From the NCBI GenBank assembly GCA_947494145.1, contig CANLTZ010000003.1, positions 392,980 through 456,979 of the forward strand: a stretch of 64,000 nt of DNA. The letters are read 5' to 3'. Shown here in pieces: positions 1 through 9,499 of the stretch. The translations under genes and the position numbers were made by a program. Numbering within the stretch: the first letter of the stretch is position 1; each line of letters begins with the position of its first letter. Origin of the DNA: an uncultured Jannaschia sp. Its GTDB lineage: Bacteria; Pseudomonadota; Alphaproteobacteria; Rhodobacterales; Rhodobacteraceae. Below the pieces are notes generated by a model that saw only the letters and a program-made list of their open reading frames with translations, was not told the DNA's origin and did not search any database.

Positions 1-143
1 ATGCAACATCGCTTCTTTGTGAACAGTTTGACGTAATTTCTGCATGTGCATCGTTGACCTTTCTGCGGCGCAGCTTAACTTGGAAAACAGCGAAACGTAG
101 GGGTCTCTCCTCCTCCCTGATCTCTGCGAACCGCGCTACGAAT

Positions 144-184
144 GCGGCCCCGTCCATCCTCCTCCCGGGCGGGGCCGTTTTCTT
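144..184 (+). terminator. Rho-independent terminator-like hairpin
   Basis: An 8-bp GC stem (CGGCCCCG at 145-152 with CGGGGCCG at 170-177) is followed by TTTT. It would end a plus-strand transcript entering from the left of the window. The gene it serves is not in the window. Confidence 0.6.
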
Positions 185-262
185 GACACAATCCTGCCGT
201 AGGAAGTTCACCCTCTGTTGCTTCACTTGGCCATCGGTCCAAAAAAGCAATGAGGCAGGCAG

Positions 263-352
263 ATGGACATCAAGCAACCGACCCCGCAGACGCCCGTGAA
301 GCACAAGCCGCGGCCGAAGCCGGTCAAATTCTCAGATTGGGCGTCGATCTAA
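263..352 (+). CDS. Possible 29-residue basic, proline-rich peptide
   Basis: A short ORF runs from an ATG with a GAGG element about 8 bases upstream to TAA. It encodes a Lys/Pro/Gln-rich peptide starting MDIKQPTPQTPVKHKP and ending FSDWASI. It lies alone between a terminator-like hairpin and the TfoX-like gene. No family is recognised. The biased composition and the plausible ribosome site make it worth listing, but chance is a real alternative. Confidence 0.25.
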   Translation: MDIKQPTPQTPVKHKPRPKPVKFSDWASI

Positions 353-500
353 AGGACGGCCCATACATGGATTGAGCGTCGTTGCATCGCCCCGTCGGGA
401 CGATGCCTCGAACACTCGGCCTGACGCCGCCGATATGTCTGGCGCCCCACAATCCCACAGGTGACTGGACGTTGCAGCATTTCCAGGCATTCTGGATGCC

Positions 501-830
501 ATGGATGACGCGCCCCTTTCGACCCTTCGCAATATCGGCCCAGCCATGGAAGCCGCCTTCGCCGAGGTCGGGATCGAGACCGTCGGCGCGCTGCGTGACC
601 TTGGGACGGACGCCGCCTATGCGCGATTGCTGCGTGGCGGGCATCGTCCCCACTTCATAGGCTTCTACGTGATTGAAATGGCGCTTCAGGGGCGCCCCTG
701 GAACGATTGCAAAGGCGATGAGAAGGCGGCCCTGCGCAGTCGCTTCGACACGGTCAAGGCCAGCGCCACGGACGCCGAACGCGATGCCTTCGAGACCATG
801 ATGGACGCCATCGGCGTGGTGGAGCGGTAG
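501..830 (+). CDS. TfoX C-terminal domain-like protein
   Basis: 109 residues. Positions 6-80 match the TfoX/Sxy C-terminal domain: an LRNIGPAMEAAFAEVGI start (helix-hairpin-helix-like), then TVGALRDLG and a closing PWNDCKGDEKAALR stretch. In gamma-proteobacteria the full-length TfoX is a competence regulator. Stand-alone C-terminal domains are common in alphaproteobacteria and their role is unknown, so no competence function is claimed. The N-terminal TfoX domain is absent. The gene stands alone and is transcribed toward the secreted protein gene on the opposite strand. Confidence 0.8.
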   Translation: MDDAPLSTLRNIGPAMEAAFAEVGIETVGALRDLGTDAAYARLLRGGHRPHFIGFYVIEMALQGRPWNDCKGDEKAALRSRFDTVKASATDAERDAFETMMDAIGVVER

Positions 831-849
831 CGCCTCTGATCCTTGAGAC

Positions 850-1683
850 TTACAAACCGCTCGCCTGCGGTTGCGGCCCGCGATTGGGGTTCAGGCGACC
901 GTCGTCGAAAGCCCGGCGGTAGCCCGGGGGCGGCGGCGGCAGCGCCGCCAAACCCTGTCCAGCCCCGATGCCGCGCGACGAGGCCCTGGCATCGCCATCG
1001 TCGCCCTGGTTGATCACCTGGCCATTCTGCGGCGTGGCTGGCGCGGTTTGGATAAAGGGCTGGCTCGGCCCGGCCTGTGCCGCGACCCCTTCATCCCGGG
1101 CCGCCAGTGCTGCCGCGCAGGCCGGTGTGTTGCGCAAATAGCGCTGCGACAATTCAGAAGCGCCGCAGGCCACGGGCAGGGCCGTCGCAGCGGGGCGCCG
1201 TTGGGTGGCCACGCGGGGTGCCGCAGGCCGCGGTGCCGCGGCCCGGGCCGGGCGTGCCGGGGCGGCGGCAACGGGCGGCGGCGCGGGCGCCGTGACGCGC
1301 GGTTCCGGTTCGGCGATGTCACGCGGGGCCGCGGGGGCCGGTTGGCGGCGGATCACAGGCTCCGCCTCGCGGACGGGCGGGGTTGTGGCGGTCGCTTGCG
1401 CCACCCGGGTCTCCGCCGGGGCGGGTTGCAGTGAAGGGCGCGCGCCGCAGACAAGCGTGCGGTCACGGCGCACGCGGGGCACCCAGAGGGTTTGGCCGCC
1501 CGTGCCTGCGCGGATAAAGACGCAGCCTTCGCTGTCCACGTATTGTGCGCCGCGAAAATCGGCGGGCGGCTGTTCTGCCGGGCCCGGACTGTCGCGCAGG
1601 GTTCTTTGGGCCTCCGCCGGGCCGGTTGCGGTGCCCAGCACCAAAAGCGCCCCCGCCGCGACACTTACCGCAAGCCTTTTCAT
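850..1683 (-). CDS. Secreted Pro/Ala-rich protein
   Basis: About 277 residues from the chosen ATG (an in-frame ATG lies three codons upstream at 1692). A Sec-type signal ([19 protein letters not shown], cleavage near AEA) is followed by a compact segment containing [21 protein letters not shown] and TLVCGARPS. That segment has two cysteines that may pair. A long low-complexity Pro/Ala/Arg linker follows, then a short Cys-containing part and a [20 protein letters not shown] tail. From memory, related Rhodobacteraceae proteins continue into a SPOR (peptidoglycan-binding) domain; none is seen here. It is probably an envelope protein of unknown role. Confidence 0.7.
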   Translation of the reverse strand: MKRLAVSVAAGALLVLGTATGPAEAQRTLRDSPGPAEQPPADFRGAQYVDSEGCVFIRAGTGGQTLWVPRVRRDRTLVCGARPSLQPAPAETRVAQATATTPPVREAEPVIRRQPAPAAPRDIAEPEPRVTAPAPPPVAAAPARPARAAAPRPAAPRVATQRRPAATALPVACGASELSQRYLRNTPACAAALAARDEGVAAQAGPSQPFIQTAPATPQNGQVINQGDDGDARASSRGIGAGQGLAALPPPPPGYRRAFDDGRLNPNRGPQPQASGL

Positions 1684-1779
1684 GCCGCCCATACCAACTG
1701 CGTCCCGTGATGCCAGAAATTGCGCGCACCTTGCCTGTCGGGTCGGTCCAAATCAAGGAAATCCCGGGTAAGGCATACT

Positions 1780-2409
1780 CTATTTCGTGCCAAACATCCG
1801 ATCGCCCGCATCCCCTAGTCCGGGAACGATATAGCCCTTGTCGTTGAGCCGTTCGTCCAAGGCAGCGGTGACAATGGGCACGTCAGGATGGGCGTCCTTC
1901 ATCCGGGCCACGCCTTCCGGGGCGGCCAGCAGACAGAGAAACCGGATATCTTTGGCGCCCTGAGCTTTCAGCAAGTCGATGGCCGCGGCCGAGGAATTGC
2001 CCGTGGCCAGCATCGGATCCACCGCAATGACGAGGCGTTCGTCCAGGTGATCGGGCGCCTTGAAGTAGTATTGCACGGGTTGCAGCGTTTCTTCGTCGCG
2101 GTAGAGCCCGACGAAGCCCACGCGGGCCGACGGGACCAGTTCCAGAATGCCATCGAGCAGCCCATTCCCCGCCCGCAGGATCGACACGAGCGCCATCTTG
2201 CGACCGGCAAGGACGGGCGCGTCCATGGGCTGGATGGGCGTTTCGATCCGCTTGGTGGTCATGGGCAATTCGCGCGTGACCTCATAGGCGAGAAGCTGGC
2301 TGATTTCGCGCAGAAGCTGGCGGAACACGGCGGTCGAGGTCGAGGTTTCGCGCATGAGCGTCAGTTTGTGCTGGACCAGCGGATGATCGACGATGGTGAG
2401 GTGGTCCAT
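1780..2409 (-). CDS. upp: Uracil phosphoribosyltransferase
   Basis: 209 residues, the normal length for Upp. It converts uracil and PRPP to UMP in the cytoplasm. The PRPP-binding loop is visible as DPMLATGNS at 131-139, and the uracil-binding C-terminal segment as [16 protein letters not shown] near 193-208. It is the last gene of a leftward operon with cdd, deoA, deoB and add, starting three bases after the add stop. The context fits salvage: cytidine is deaminated, the nucleosides are split, and the uracil released is recaptured here. Confidence 0.97.
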   Translation of the reverse strand: MDHLTIVDHPLVQHKLTLMRETSTSTAVFRQLLREISQLLAYEVTRELPMTTKRIETPIQPMDAPVLAGRKMALVSILRAGNGLLDGILELVPSARVGFVGLYRDEETLQPVQYYFKAPDHLDERLVIAVDPMLATGNSSAAAIDLLKAQGAKDIRFLCLLAAPEGVARMKDAHPDVPIVTAALDERLNDKGYIVPGLGDAGDRMFGTK

Positions 2410-2412
2410 GGG

Positions 2413-3378
2413 CTACTCCAGACGTTTGAGAAGCGCGGCGCGGGTGGCGTCGTCGCAAAAGGCGGCCTCTGCGGCGGTGCGGTTGACCTGGCGGATCATC
2501 TCGTCGTCCCAGCCAAACGCGGCGTCAAGCGCGTCATATTCCGCCATGAGGTCGGTGTGAAAGAAGGGCGGGTCATCGGTGGACACCGTGACTTTCACCC
2601 CCCTCTCTCTCAGTTTTTCAATGGGATGCGCGCCTAGCTTCGCGTAGACACGCAGCGCCACGTTGGAGCCTGGGCAGACTTCCAGCACGATGCCGTCTTC
2701 GGCCAGCCGATCCACCAGCGCCAGGTCTTCGATGGCGCGCACGCCGTGGCCGATGCGACTGACGCGCAGGTCATCGAGGGCCGCGCGCACGCTGTCGGCC
2801 CCCCGAAACTCGCCCGCATGGGCCGTCAGGCCCAGCCCCGCTTCGCGGGCGCAATCGAAGGCCCAGGCGAAATCCTGGGGCTCCAGCACCGTCTCGTTGC
2901 CAGCAATCCCGAAGCCCGTGATGAAATCGCCCGCCGTCTCGGCGGCGCAGATGGCCGTTTCGCGCGCCTTGTCGGGGCCCAGATGGCGGATGCAGGTGAT
3001 GATGCCGCGCATTTCGATCCCGTCGACGCCCTGCGCGGCCTCCTGCATGGCGGCGGCGTAGTCACGCCAGGCGGCTATATCGCGGCCACCACAAAAATCG
3101 GGGCTCAGAAAGGCCTCGGTATAGATTGCGCCGTGATCGCGTGACCGCTCCAACACCTCGGAGGTCAGGCGGGCATAGTCTTCGGGTGTCTGCAGCACCG
3201 CGGTCGCAGCTTCATAAACTTTAAGAAAGCCTTCGAAGTCCTTGTAAACATAAGAGCCGCGTTCATCGAAGACGCCGGTCAGATCGACCTTCTTTTCGGC
3301 GGCCAGGCGTCGGATGAAGTCGGGCGGGGCCGCGCCTTCCAGGTGCAGATGAAGTTCGATCAGGGGGATCTGCGTCAC
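2413..3378 (-). CDS. add: Adenosine deaminase
   Basis: 321 residues. It deaminates adenosine and deoxyadenosine to inosine forms. The start is taken as GTG at 3378 because it has a strong GGAGG site, overlaps the deoB stop (GTGA), and gives the family N-terminus MTQIPLIELHLHLEG. Zinc and catalytic residues are visible: H10-x-H12, H187 in TAHAGE, H211 in IGHGVRA and D268-D269 in STDDPP. The gene sits between deoB and upp in the nucleoside-salvage operon and is translationally coupled to deoB. Confidence 0.95.
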   Translation of the reverse strand: MTQIPLIELHLHLEGAAPPDFIRRLAAEKKVDLTGVFDERGSYVYKDFEGFLKVYEAATAVLQTPEDYARLTSEVLERSRDHGAIYTEAFLSPDFCGGRDIAAWRDYAAAMQEAAQGVDGIEMRGIITCIRHLGPDKARETAICAAETAGDFITGFGIAGNETVLEPQDFAWAFDCAREAGLGLTAHAGEFRGADSVRAALDDLRVSRIGHGVRAIEDLALVDRLAEDGIVLEVCPGSNVALRVYAKLGAHPIEKLRERGVKVTVSTDDPPFFHTDLMAEYDALDAAFGWDDEMIRQVNRTAAEAAFCDDATRAALLKRLE

Positions 3379-4565
3379 AGAAAGCTCCTCCCCGGGCCGA
3401 CTTTGGGCACGCCCAGATGCGCGCAAATGCTGGCCGCGACGTCCGCGAAGGCGATCAGCCCCGCCTCCCCCTTAAGGCCAGCGCAGACGACCGGCACGCG
3501 TTCGCGGGTATGGTCGGTGCCGCGCCAGGTCGGGTCATTGCCGTGGTCGGCGGTGAAGACCATCAGATCTCCGGGGCGCATGGCCTGCAGGATGGGTGAT
3601 AGGCAATCGTCGAACCATTCGAGGTGGCGCGCATAGCCAGACGGGTCGCGGCGATGGCCATAAATGCTGTCGAACTCGACGAAATTGGCGAAGGTCAGCG
3701 AGCCGATGGGCTGGTCGGCCACGGCATCGGCCAGATGGTTCATCAGGTCCGTGTCGGGGCCCTTGACCATACTGTCGATACCTCGGCCTGAGAAGATATC
3801 CCCAATCTTGCCAATGGCATGTACCTTGCGTCCCGCATCCTGGACTGCGTCACACAGCGTTGGCGCAGGGGGCTTGATGGCGAAATCCTTGCGGTTCGCG
3901 GTGCGTGTCCATTGCCCATTTTCGCCCTTGAAGGGACGCGCGATGACGCGGCCCACGCGCATGTCGTGCAAGATGGGGGCCAAGCTGGCACAAAGGTCCA
4001 ACAGGCGTTGCAGACCGAAATGGTCTTCGTGGGCGGCAATCTGGAACACGCTGTCGGCAGAGGTGTAGCAAATCGGCCAGCCTGTCTTAATATGCGCCTC
4101 GGCCTCATCTTCGATGATCAGCGTGCCGGAGGCGTGGCGATTGCCCAATATACCCGCGGTGCCAGCGGCTTGTTTGACGCGTTCCACCAGGTCTTCGGGG
4201 AAGCAGGGATCGGTTTCGGGGAAATAGTGCCAATCCCACGGCACCGGCAGGCCTGCCAGCTCCCAATGGCCCGAAGGCGTGTCCTTGCCCCGGCTCACTT
4301 CGGTGGCTGCCCCCCAGAGCCCCTTGGGCACGGCCTCCAGCCCCGGCGTGTCCGCGCCCGAGGCCAGGCGCACGGCCGCTCCAAGACCCAGCGCATCCAG
4401 ATGCGGCACCCGCAGAAGGCCGCTGCGCCCGTCTTCCGCGCGGCCATCGGCGCAGGCCTGCGCGATATGGGCCAAGGTGTTGGCGCCTTCATCGCCGAAT
4501 TCGGCCGCATCGGGGGCGCCGCCGCAACCTACGGAATCGAGCACGACCAGAAAGGCCCGGCTCAT
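3375..4565 (-). CDS. deoB: Phosphopentomutase
   Basis: 396 residues, typical for DeoB. It interconverts (deoxy)ribose 1-phosphate and 5-phosphate, draining sugar from nucleoside phosphorolysis. An alkaline-phosphatase-superfamily metal site is visible: D10 in LVVLDSVGCGGAPDA near the N-terminus and ADHGNDPTWRGTDHTRE near the C-terminus. It overlaps deoA by four bases upstream and the add start downstream, so the operon is tightly coupled. Confidence 0.97.
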   Translation of the reverse strand: MSRAFLVVLDSVGCGGAPDAAEFGDEGANTLAHIAQACADGRAEDGRSGLLRVPHLDALGLGAAVRLASGADTPGLEAVPKGLWGAATEVSRGKDTPSGHWELAGLPVPWDWHYFPETDPCFPEDLVERVKQAAGTAGILGNRHASGTLIIEDEAEAHIKTGWPICYTSADSVFQIAAHEDHFGLQRLLDLCASLAPILHDMRVGRVIARPFKGENGQWTRTANRKDFAIKPPAPTLCDAVQDAGRKVHAIGKIGDIFSGRGIDSMVKGPDTDLMNHLADAVADQPIGSLTFANFVEFDSIYGHRRDPSGYARHLEWFDDCLSPILQAMRPGDLMVFTADHGNDPTWRGTDHTRERVPVVCAGLKGEAGLIAFADVAASICAHLGVPKVGPGRSFL

Positions 4566-5878
4566 CGCAGCGTCTCCTGCACCAGGGGCGGGGGCGTGAC
4601 GGCGCCCGATTCCATGGTGATGGCTTCCGCGACGCGGGCAGCGGCGACTTCGGCCACGTCGCTTTCAGCGGCGTGGATGCGGGCCAGCGGTTGGCCTTCG
4701 GTGACAACCGCGCCAAGTTGCACGATGTGGCTCAGCCCCACGGCGGGGTCGATGGTGTCATCTTCGCGCCGACGCCCACCGCCCAAATCGACGACGATTT
4801 CGCCCAAGGCGCGCGCGTCGATTTCGGACACGACCCCGGGGTGATCGGCCCGCAATTCAGCGACCACGGGGGCCGCGGGCAAGCGGTCGCGCCAGCGTTC
4901 CAGGAAGTCGGCGGGCGCGCCTTGGGCCGCAGCCATCCGGCCAAAGACTTCGGCCGCAGCACCCGATGACAGCGCCGTGCCAATCCGCTCCGCCCCTATA
5001 TCGGCATCGGGAACCAGTCCGCCCAGTGCCAGCGCCTCTCCGCCCAGGGACTTGACCAGGGTCACCAGCCGCTCCGACCGGCGGGCACCGGGTTCGGTCA
5101 AGGCTTCCATGGCCGAGATAACCTCCAGCGCGTTCCCGCAGGAGGTCGCGGCGGGTTGGCTCATGTCCGTCAGGATGGCCGAGGTCATGACGCCATTGGC
5201 CTGGGCCGTCTCGACCAGGGCTTGGGCCAGGCCGCGCGCGGCCTTCGGGTCGGCCATGAAAGCGCCCGAGCCGGTCTTGACGTCCAGGACCAGTGCCTCG
5301 GGCCCCTCGGCCAGCTTCTTGGACAGGATCGAGGCGACGATCAGATCCAGGCTTTCCACCGTGCCCGTCACATCGCGCACAGCGTAAAGCCGACGGTCCG
5401 CCGGGGCGATATCGCCGGTGGCCCCCACGATGGCACAACCCACGCGGCGCACGATGGCCTGCACTTCGTCGGTCTGCATCTCGGTTCGAAAGCCGGGAAT
5501 GGCAGACAATTTGTCGAGCGTGCCGCCCGTATGGCCCAGACCCCGGCCCGAGATCATGGGCACGAAGGCCCCACAGACCGCTAAAGCGGGGGCCAGTATG
5601 AGCGAGACGCAATCGCCGACGCCCCCGGTGGAATGCTTGTCGATAACGGGGCCGGGCAGGTCCCATTCCATCACTTCGCCGCCGTCGCGCATGGCACGGG
5701 TCAGCGCGGCACGGCCTTCGGGCGTCAAAGGCGTGCGGCAGACGCCCATGGCGAAGGCACCGGCCTGGGCATCCGAGACCGACCCATCCGCCAGCCCACT
5801 TGCAAAGTCGCGCAGCGCATCGGCGTTGGGCGCGTCGCCCTGGCGCAGCCGGGCAAGGGTTTCACGCGGCCCGGTCAC
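4562..5878 (-). CDS. deoA: Thymidine phosphorylase
   Basis: 438 residues. It splits thymidine and deoxyuridine to base plus deoxyribose 1-phosphate. The phosphate-binding KHSTGGVGD signature is at 81-89, after an N-terminal helical domain. The LDVKTGSGAFM and C-terminal pyrimidine nucleoside phosphorylase segments are also present. It overlaps cdd at its start and deoB at its end by four bases each, so its product feeds DeoB directly. Confidence 0.97.
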   Translation of the reverse strand: MTGPRETLARLRQGDAPNADALRDFASGLADGSVSDAQAGAFAMGVCRTPLTPEGRAALTRAMRDGGEVMEWDLPGPVIDKHSTGGVGDCVSLILAPALAVCGAFVPMISGRGLGHTGGTLDKLSAIPGFRTEMQTDEVQAIVRRVGCAIVGATGDIAPADRRLYAVRDVTGTVESLDLIVASILSKKLAEGPEALVLDVKTGSGAFMADPKAARGLAQALVETAQANGVMTSAILTDMSQPAATSCGNALEVISAMEALTEPGARRSERLVTLVKSLGGEALALGGLVPDADIGAERIGTALSSGAAAEVFGRMAAAQGAPADFLERWRDRLPAAPVVAELRADHPGVVSEIDARALGEIVVDLGGGRRREDDTIDPAVGLSHIVQLGAVVTEGQPLARIHAAESDVAEVAAARVAEAITMESGAVTPPPLVQETLR

Positions 5879-6264
5879 GCCATATGGCCCGCATCGAACG
5901 CGCCCGGCAGCAGGGCTGCGACCGTGGTCGCCTGCTCGGCCCCGCCTGTGGTGGCAAGCGTCACCGGCGCGCTGCCTGCGCCGAATTCAGCCAGCTTTTG
6001 GCGGCACCCGCCGCAGGGCGGCACCGGCTCGGGCGAGCCTGCGACGACATAGGCCTCGGTGAACGATGTCTCACCGGCGGCGACCATCGCGGCGATGGCG
6101 CCCGCTTCGGCGCAGGTGCCTTCGGGATAGGCCACGTTTTCCACATTGCAGCCGCGATAGACGGCGCCCGACGCCCCGCGCAATGCGGCCCCGACTTTGA
6201 AGCCGGAATAGGGGGCATGGGCATTCTCGCGCACGGCGAGGGCTGCGTCGCGCAATTCGGACAT
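5875..6264 (-). CDS. cdd: Cytidine deaminase
   Basis: 129 residues, a homotetrameric-type Cdd. It converts cytidine and deoxycytidine to uridine forms. Zinc ligands and the catalytic glutamate are visible as C51-A-E53 and P83-C84-G-G-C87. This is the first gene of the leftward salvage operon cdd-deoA-deoB-add-upp. All junctions but the last overlap. No DeoR-type regulator gene lies beside it, so control is not evident from the window. Confidence 0.96.
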   Translation of the reverse strand: MSELRDAALAVRENAHAPYSGFKVGAALRGASGAVYRGCNVENVAYPEGTCAEAGAIAAMVAAGETSFTEAYVVAGSPEPVPPCGGCRQKLAEFGAGSAPVTLATTGGAEQATTVAALLPGAFDAGHMA

Positions 6265-6418
6265 GGGGGCCTCCGCGATGGAATTCCCCCTGCTAGGCCC
6301 GGCGGAGGGCGGGATGCAAGCGCGAAGGCAAGCCTGCCCTCACGGAGCGGTGAGTGGCCGTGACTGGCATTACGGCCCGTCTGGCCCGATATTTCGAACA
6401 ACTGAAAGGACCGCAACC

Positions 6419-6895
6419 ATGTTGAATCGTCGAACGCTTCTGATTGGCGGCGCTGCCGCCGTGACCGCAACCGCAGGCGCTGCAAGCCTGATCCTGCCCC
6501 GCGGGTTGGAGCCTGCCCTGACCTACGTGAAGGATGGCTATGCCATTGGCGGCACCGACCCCGTCGCCTATTTCACCCATGCCCGCCCCATCGCGGGCGA
6601 TCCGATGATCTTCCATGATTGGGCGGGCGCGACCTGGTCCTTCGTGGATCAGACCCATCGCGACACCTTTGCCGAGAACCCGCTGAAATACGCCCCCCAA
6701 TATGGCGGCTTCTGCGCCTGGGCTGTCGCCGAAAAGGGGGAGCTGTTCTCAACGCAGCCGAGAAACTGGGCCATCGTGGATGACAAGCTCTATCTGAATT
6801 TCAACGACGACATCCAAGCCCGCTGGGACGAAGACCGTCCGGGTTTCATCGCATTGGGGGATGAACGCTGGCCGGAGATCACGGCAAACGTCTGA
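6419..6895 (+). CDS. Tat-exported YHS domain protein
   Basis: 158 residues. The start at 6419 is chosen because of an AAAGGA site 8 bases upstream and a twin-arginine signal (MLNRRTLLIGG). The mature part contains a YHS domain (about 35-115), with GYAIGGTDPVAYF, FHDWAGATWSF and the family's KYAPQYGGFCAWAV. YHS domains are associated with metal binding, but no substrate is known for this type. It is a single gene, convergent with an exported metallo-beta-lactamase-fold gene, and the two share a hairpin terminator. Confidence 0.85.
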   Translation: MLNRRTLLIGGAAAVTATAGAASLILPRGLEPALTYVKDGYAIGGTDPVAYFTHARPIAGDPMIFHDWAGATWSFVDQTHRDTFAENPLKYAPQYGGFCAWAVAEKGELFSTQPRNWAIVDDKLYLNFNDDIQARWDEDRPGFIALGDERWPEITANV

Positions 6896-6920
6896 CCGCC
6901 AAGGCAACGTATCGAAAAGA

Positions 6921-6950
6921 GGAAAGGGCGGGATTTCCCGCCCTTTCTTC
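6921..6950. terminator. Bidirectional hairpin terminator
   Basis: A near-perfect 12-bp stem (GAAAGGGCGGGA at 6922-6933 with TCCCGCCCTTTC at 6936-6947) lies between the convergent YHS and metallo-beta-lactamase-fold genes. A/T-rich flanks on both sides suit termination in both directions. Confidence 0.8.
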
Positions 6951-6955
6951 GTATC

Positions 6956-7879
6956 TTACAACATCAACTGATAGCTTTCCGGCACCCAGCGGAAGCCATC
7001 GCCATCCACATCCACGAAGCCCGTGGCCGGGAACGGCATGTGATAGCCCAGCATGGGGATCTTTTCAGCCGCCAACATGCCCAGCACCCTGCGGCGCGTG
7101 GCGGCGGCGGCTTCCTTATCCATGTCGAAGCGCACTTCCCAATCGGGATGGGCCAGCGACCAGACGTAGTGATTGGCCATGTCCGCGGTCACCAGCACGC
7201 TGTCATCACCGCTCGACAGCATGAACCCCATATGGCCCGGCGTGTGGCCCGACATGTCCATGGCCGTGATGCCCGGCGCCACGCTGGCACCGTCTTCGAC
7301 GAAAGCAAAGCGCTCGGCCAAGGGCGCCATGTTGGCCGTATAGGCCTCGCTGGGATTGGCCGACCAGAAGGTGAATTCACCCTTGCCGGTCGTGTAGTTG
7401 GCATTGGCGAAGGTGGGCGCGTCCTCGTTCATCAAGCCGCCGATATGGTCGGGATGCATATGGGTGATGACGACATGGGTGACGTCTTCGGGCGTGTATC
7501 CCGCCGAAGCCAACGCCGCCGTGATCCCGGCCGCATTGAGCCCGGTGTCGAACAGCACCAGCTCGCCCCCGGTGGCGACGATTGTGGGCGTAAAGAAGAA
7601 TTGCGACTTGTCGGTGGGGATGAAGGCCGCGTCGCTGGCCGCCTTGAAAGTCTCGGCGTCCACGTTCATGCCGAAGGTGCCCTGGGCGTCGCCTTCGAAG
7701 GTGCGGGTGCCTGCCAGCAGGGCCGTGGCCTGCATGTCGCCCACGGCAAAGCCGCGCGCCAGCGGTTGGGCGGGCCCGGCGCTGTGGCCATCGGCAAGGG
7801 CGGCGCCCGTGGGCACCATTGCAGCGGCGGGAATGGCGGCGGCGCCAGCCAGCGCCGCGCGTCGGGTGATATCTGTCAT
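6956..7879 (-). CDS. Tat-exported metallo-beta-lactamase-fold hydrolase
   Basis: 307 residues with an N-terminal twin-arginine signal (MTDITRRAALAGAAAIP). A metallo-beta-lactamase domain follows with the HxHxDH zinc site H140-M-H-P-D-H145. Further histidines appear in MSGHTPGHM and, near the C-terminus, in LGYHMPFP. Exported members of this fold include lactonases, sulfatases and general hydrolases; the substrate cannot be read from the sequence. It is a single gene on the minus strand. Confidence 0.85.
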   Translation of the reverse strand: MTDITRRAALAGAAAIPAAAMVPTGAALADGHSAGPAQPLARGFAVGDMQATALLAGTRTFEGDAQGTFGMNVDAETFKAASDAAFIPTDKSQFFFTPTIVATGGELVLFDTGLNAAGITAALASAGYTPEDVTHVVITHMHPDHIGGLMNEDAPTFANANYTTGKGEFTFWSANPSEAYTANMAPLAERFAFVEDGASVAPGITAMDMSGHTPGHMGFMLSSGDDSVLVTADMANHYVWSLAHPDWEVRFDMDKEAAAATRRRVLGMLAAEKIPMLGYHMPFPATGFVDVDGDGFRWVPESYQLML

Positions 7880-8005
7880 GGGTGTCTCCCCGTTTGGTAT
7901 TATCTCCGTTATTTAGTACGCGGGCGCGTCGGGGCGACATCACGACACCGCGAGACTGGACAGGGCCCGGCCCCGGTGGCACATGCCCGCCAAAGGAGCC
8001 TTCGC

Positions 8006-9328
8006 ATGACCATCGTCACCCGCTTTGCCCCCTCGCCCACGGGTCATCTGCATATCGGTAACATGCGCCCCGCGCTCATGAACTGGCTGATCGCGCAGAA
8101 GGCGGGCGGCACGTTCATCTTGCGCATCGACGATACCGACCCGGAACGGTCGCGCGAAGAATATGTGGATGGCATCCGCGAAGACCTGGAATGGCTGGGC
8201 CTGACCTGGGATCGCGAAGAACGGCAATCGCTGCGCCTGGACCGCTATGAGGCCGCCGCCCAAGCCTTGCGCGACAAAGGCCGCCTTTACGAGGCATTCG
8301 AGACCCCGACTGAATTGGACCTAAAGCGCAAAAAGCAGCTCAACATGGGCAAACCGCCGGTCTATGACCGCGCCGCTTTGGCCCTGTCGGAAGACGACCG
8401 CGCGAGACTTCGGGCCGAGCGCTCGGGCCATTGGCGCTTCAAGCTGGACCACGCCCGCATCGAATGGGCGGACGGCATCCTGGGCGATCTTTCCATAGAT
8501 GCCGCCAGCGTCAGCGACCCCGTGCTGATCCGGGGGGACGGCCAGTTCCTCTATACCCTGGCCAGCGTCGTCGATGACAGTGAGATGGGGGTAACCCATG
8601 TCGTGCGCGGCTCCGACCATGTGACCAACACGGCCACGCAAATCCAGATCATGGCGGCGCTCGGCCATGGGCACCCCTCTTTTGCGCACCATTCGCTTCT
8701 GACCGGCCCCCAGGGGGAGGCGCTGTCGAAGCGGCTGGGCACCCTGGCCCTGCGCGATTTGCGCGCCGCAGGGATCGAGCCCGCGGCCCTTCTGTCGCTG
8801 ATGGCGCGGCTGGGTTCCTCCCAGCCGGTGGAATTGCACGCCACGGCGGGTGAATTGGCCGAGGGCTTCGATCTAGGCAGCTTCGGCTCCGCGCCCACGA
8901 AGTTCGACGCCGAAGACCTCAAGCCGCTGACGGCGCAGCATCTGCAAACCCTGCCCGCCACCGCCGTCGCGGCGGAGTTGGAAGCCGCAGGCGTTCCCGC
9001 AGACCTGCGGGAGCCGTTCTGGACCACCATCCGGGACAATGTGGGCACCCGCGCCGACATCGCGGGCTGGTGGACGCTTGTGTCTGAAGGGGCGACGCCG
9101 GACATCGCCGATGCCGATCGCGATTTCGTGGCCGACGCCGTGGCCCGCCTGCCGGAGCCGCCGTTTGACGCGGAAAGCTGGTCGCGCTGGACGGCTGATG
9201 TGAAAGCCGCGTCGGGCCGCAAGGGGGCCGCGCTTTTCAAGCCGCTGCGCCTGGCGCTGACGGGGCGGTCGACGGGCCCCGACATGGCCAGTCTGATGCC
9301 GCTTTTGCAGCACAAGCCCCGGCTCTGA
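8006..9328 (+). CDS. gltX: Glutamate--tRNA ligase
   Basis: 440 residues. The ATG at 8006 follows AAAGGAG and starts directly with the class I synthetase N-terminus (FAPSPTGHLHIGN at 7-19, a HIGH-motif variant). The second ATP motif is LSKRLG (240-245). It charges tRNA-Glu, and possibly tRNA-Gln where GatCAB is used. Many alphaproteobacteria carry two gltX paralogues; LSKRLG in place of KMSKS suggests this is one of two, but the other is not in the window. Confidence 0.95.
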   Translation: MTIVTRFAPSPTGHLHIGNMRPALMNWLIAQKAGGTFILRIDDTDPERSREEYVDGIREDLEWLGLTWDREERQSLRLDRYEAAAQALRDKGRLYEAFETPTELDLKRKKQLNMGKPPVYDRAALALSEDDRARLRAERSGHWRFKLDHARIEWADGILGDLSIDAASVSDPVLIRGDGQFLYTLASVVDDSEMGVTHVVRGSDHVTNTATQIQIMAALGHGHPSFAHHSLLTGPQGEALSKRLGTLALRDLRAAGIEPAALLSLMARLGSSQPVELHATAGELAEGFDLGSFGSAPTKFDAEDLKPLTAQHLQTLPATAVAAELEAAGVPADLREPFWTTIRDNVGTRADIAGWWTLVSEGATPDIADADRDFVADAVARLPEPPFDAESWSRWTADVKAASGRKGAALFKPLRLALTGRSTGPDMASLMPLLQHKPRL

Positions 9329-9499
9329 TGCTGCAGTGCCGAAACAATTACGCCGCAGGTTCCTTCTAACCCTCGGTTTTTCGGCGCCTCGCATCACAGG
9401 TGGGGGCACTTGCGTCACGGGCGCGTGACAAACGCCGCCAGGCGGTTGTCGCAGCATCGGAGCGTTGCCATTCTTGGGTCACGCACAAGGATCGACCCC

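Noticed and set aside
1..262. Possible tRNA or rRNA end at the left edge
   Set aside because: No cloverleaf or conserved rRNA segment could be found, only a terminator hairpin.
7040..8005. N-terminal extension of gltX
   Set aside because: The frame is open by chance over the antisense of the metallo-beta-lactamase-fold gene. A good ribosome site and the conserved synthetase N-terminus place the start at 8006.
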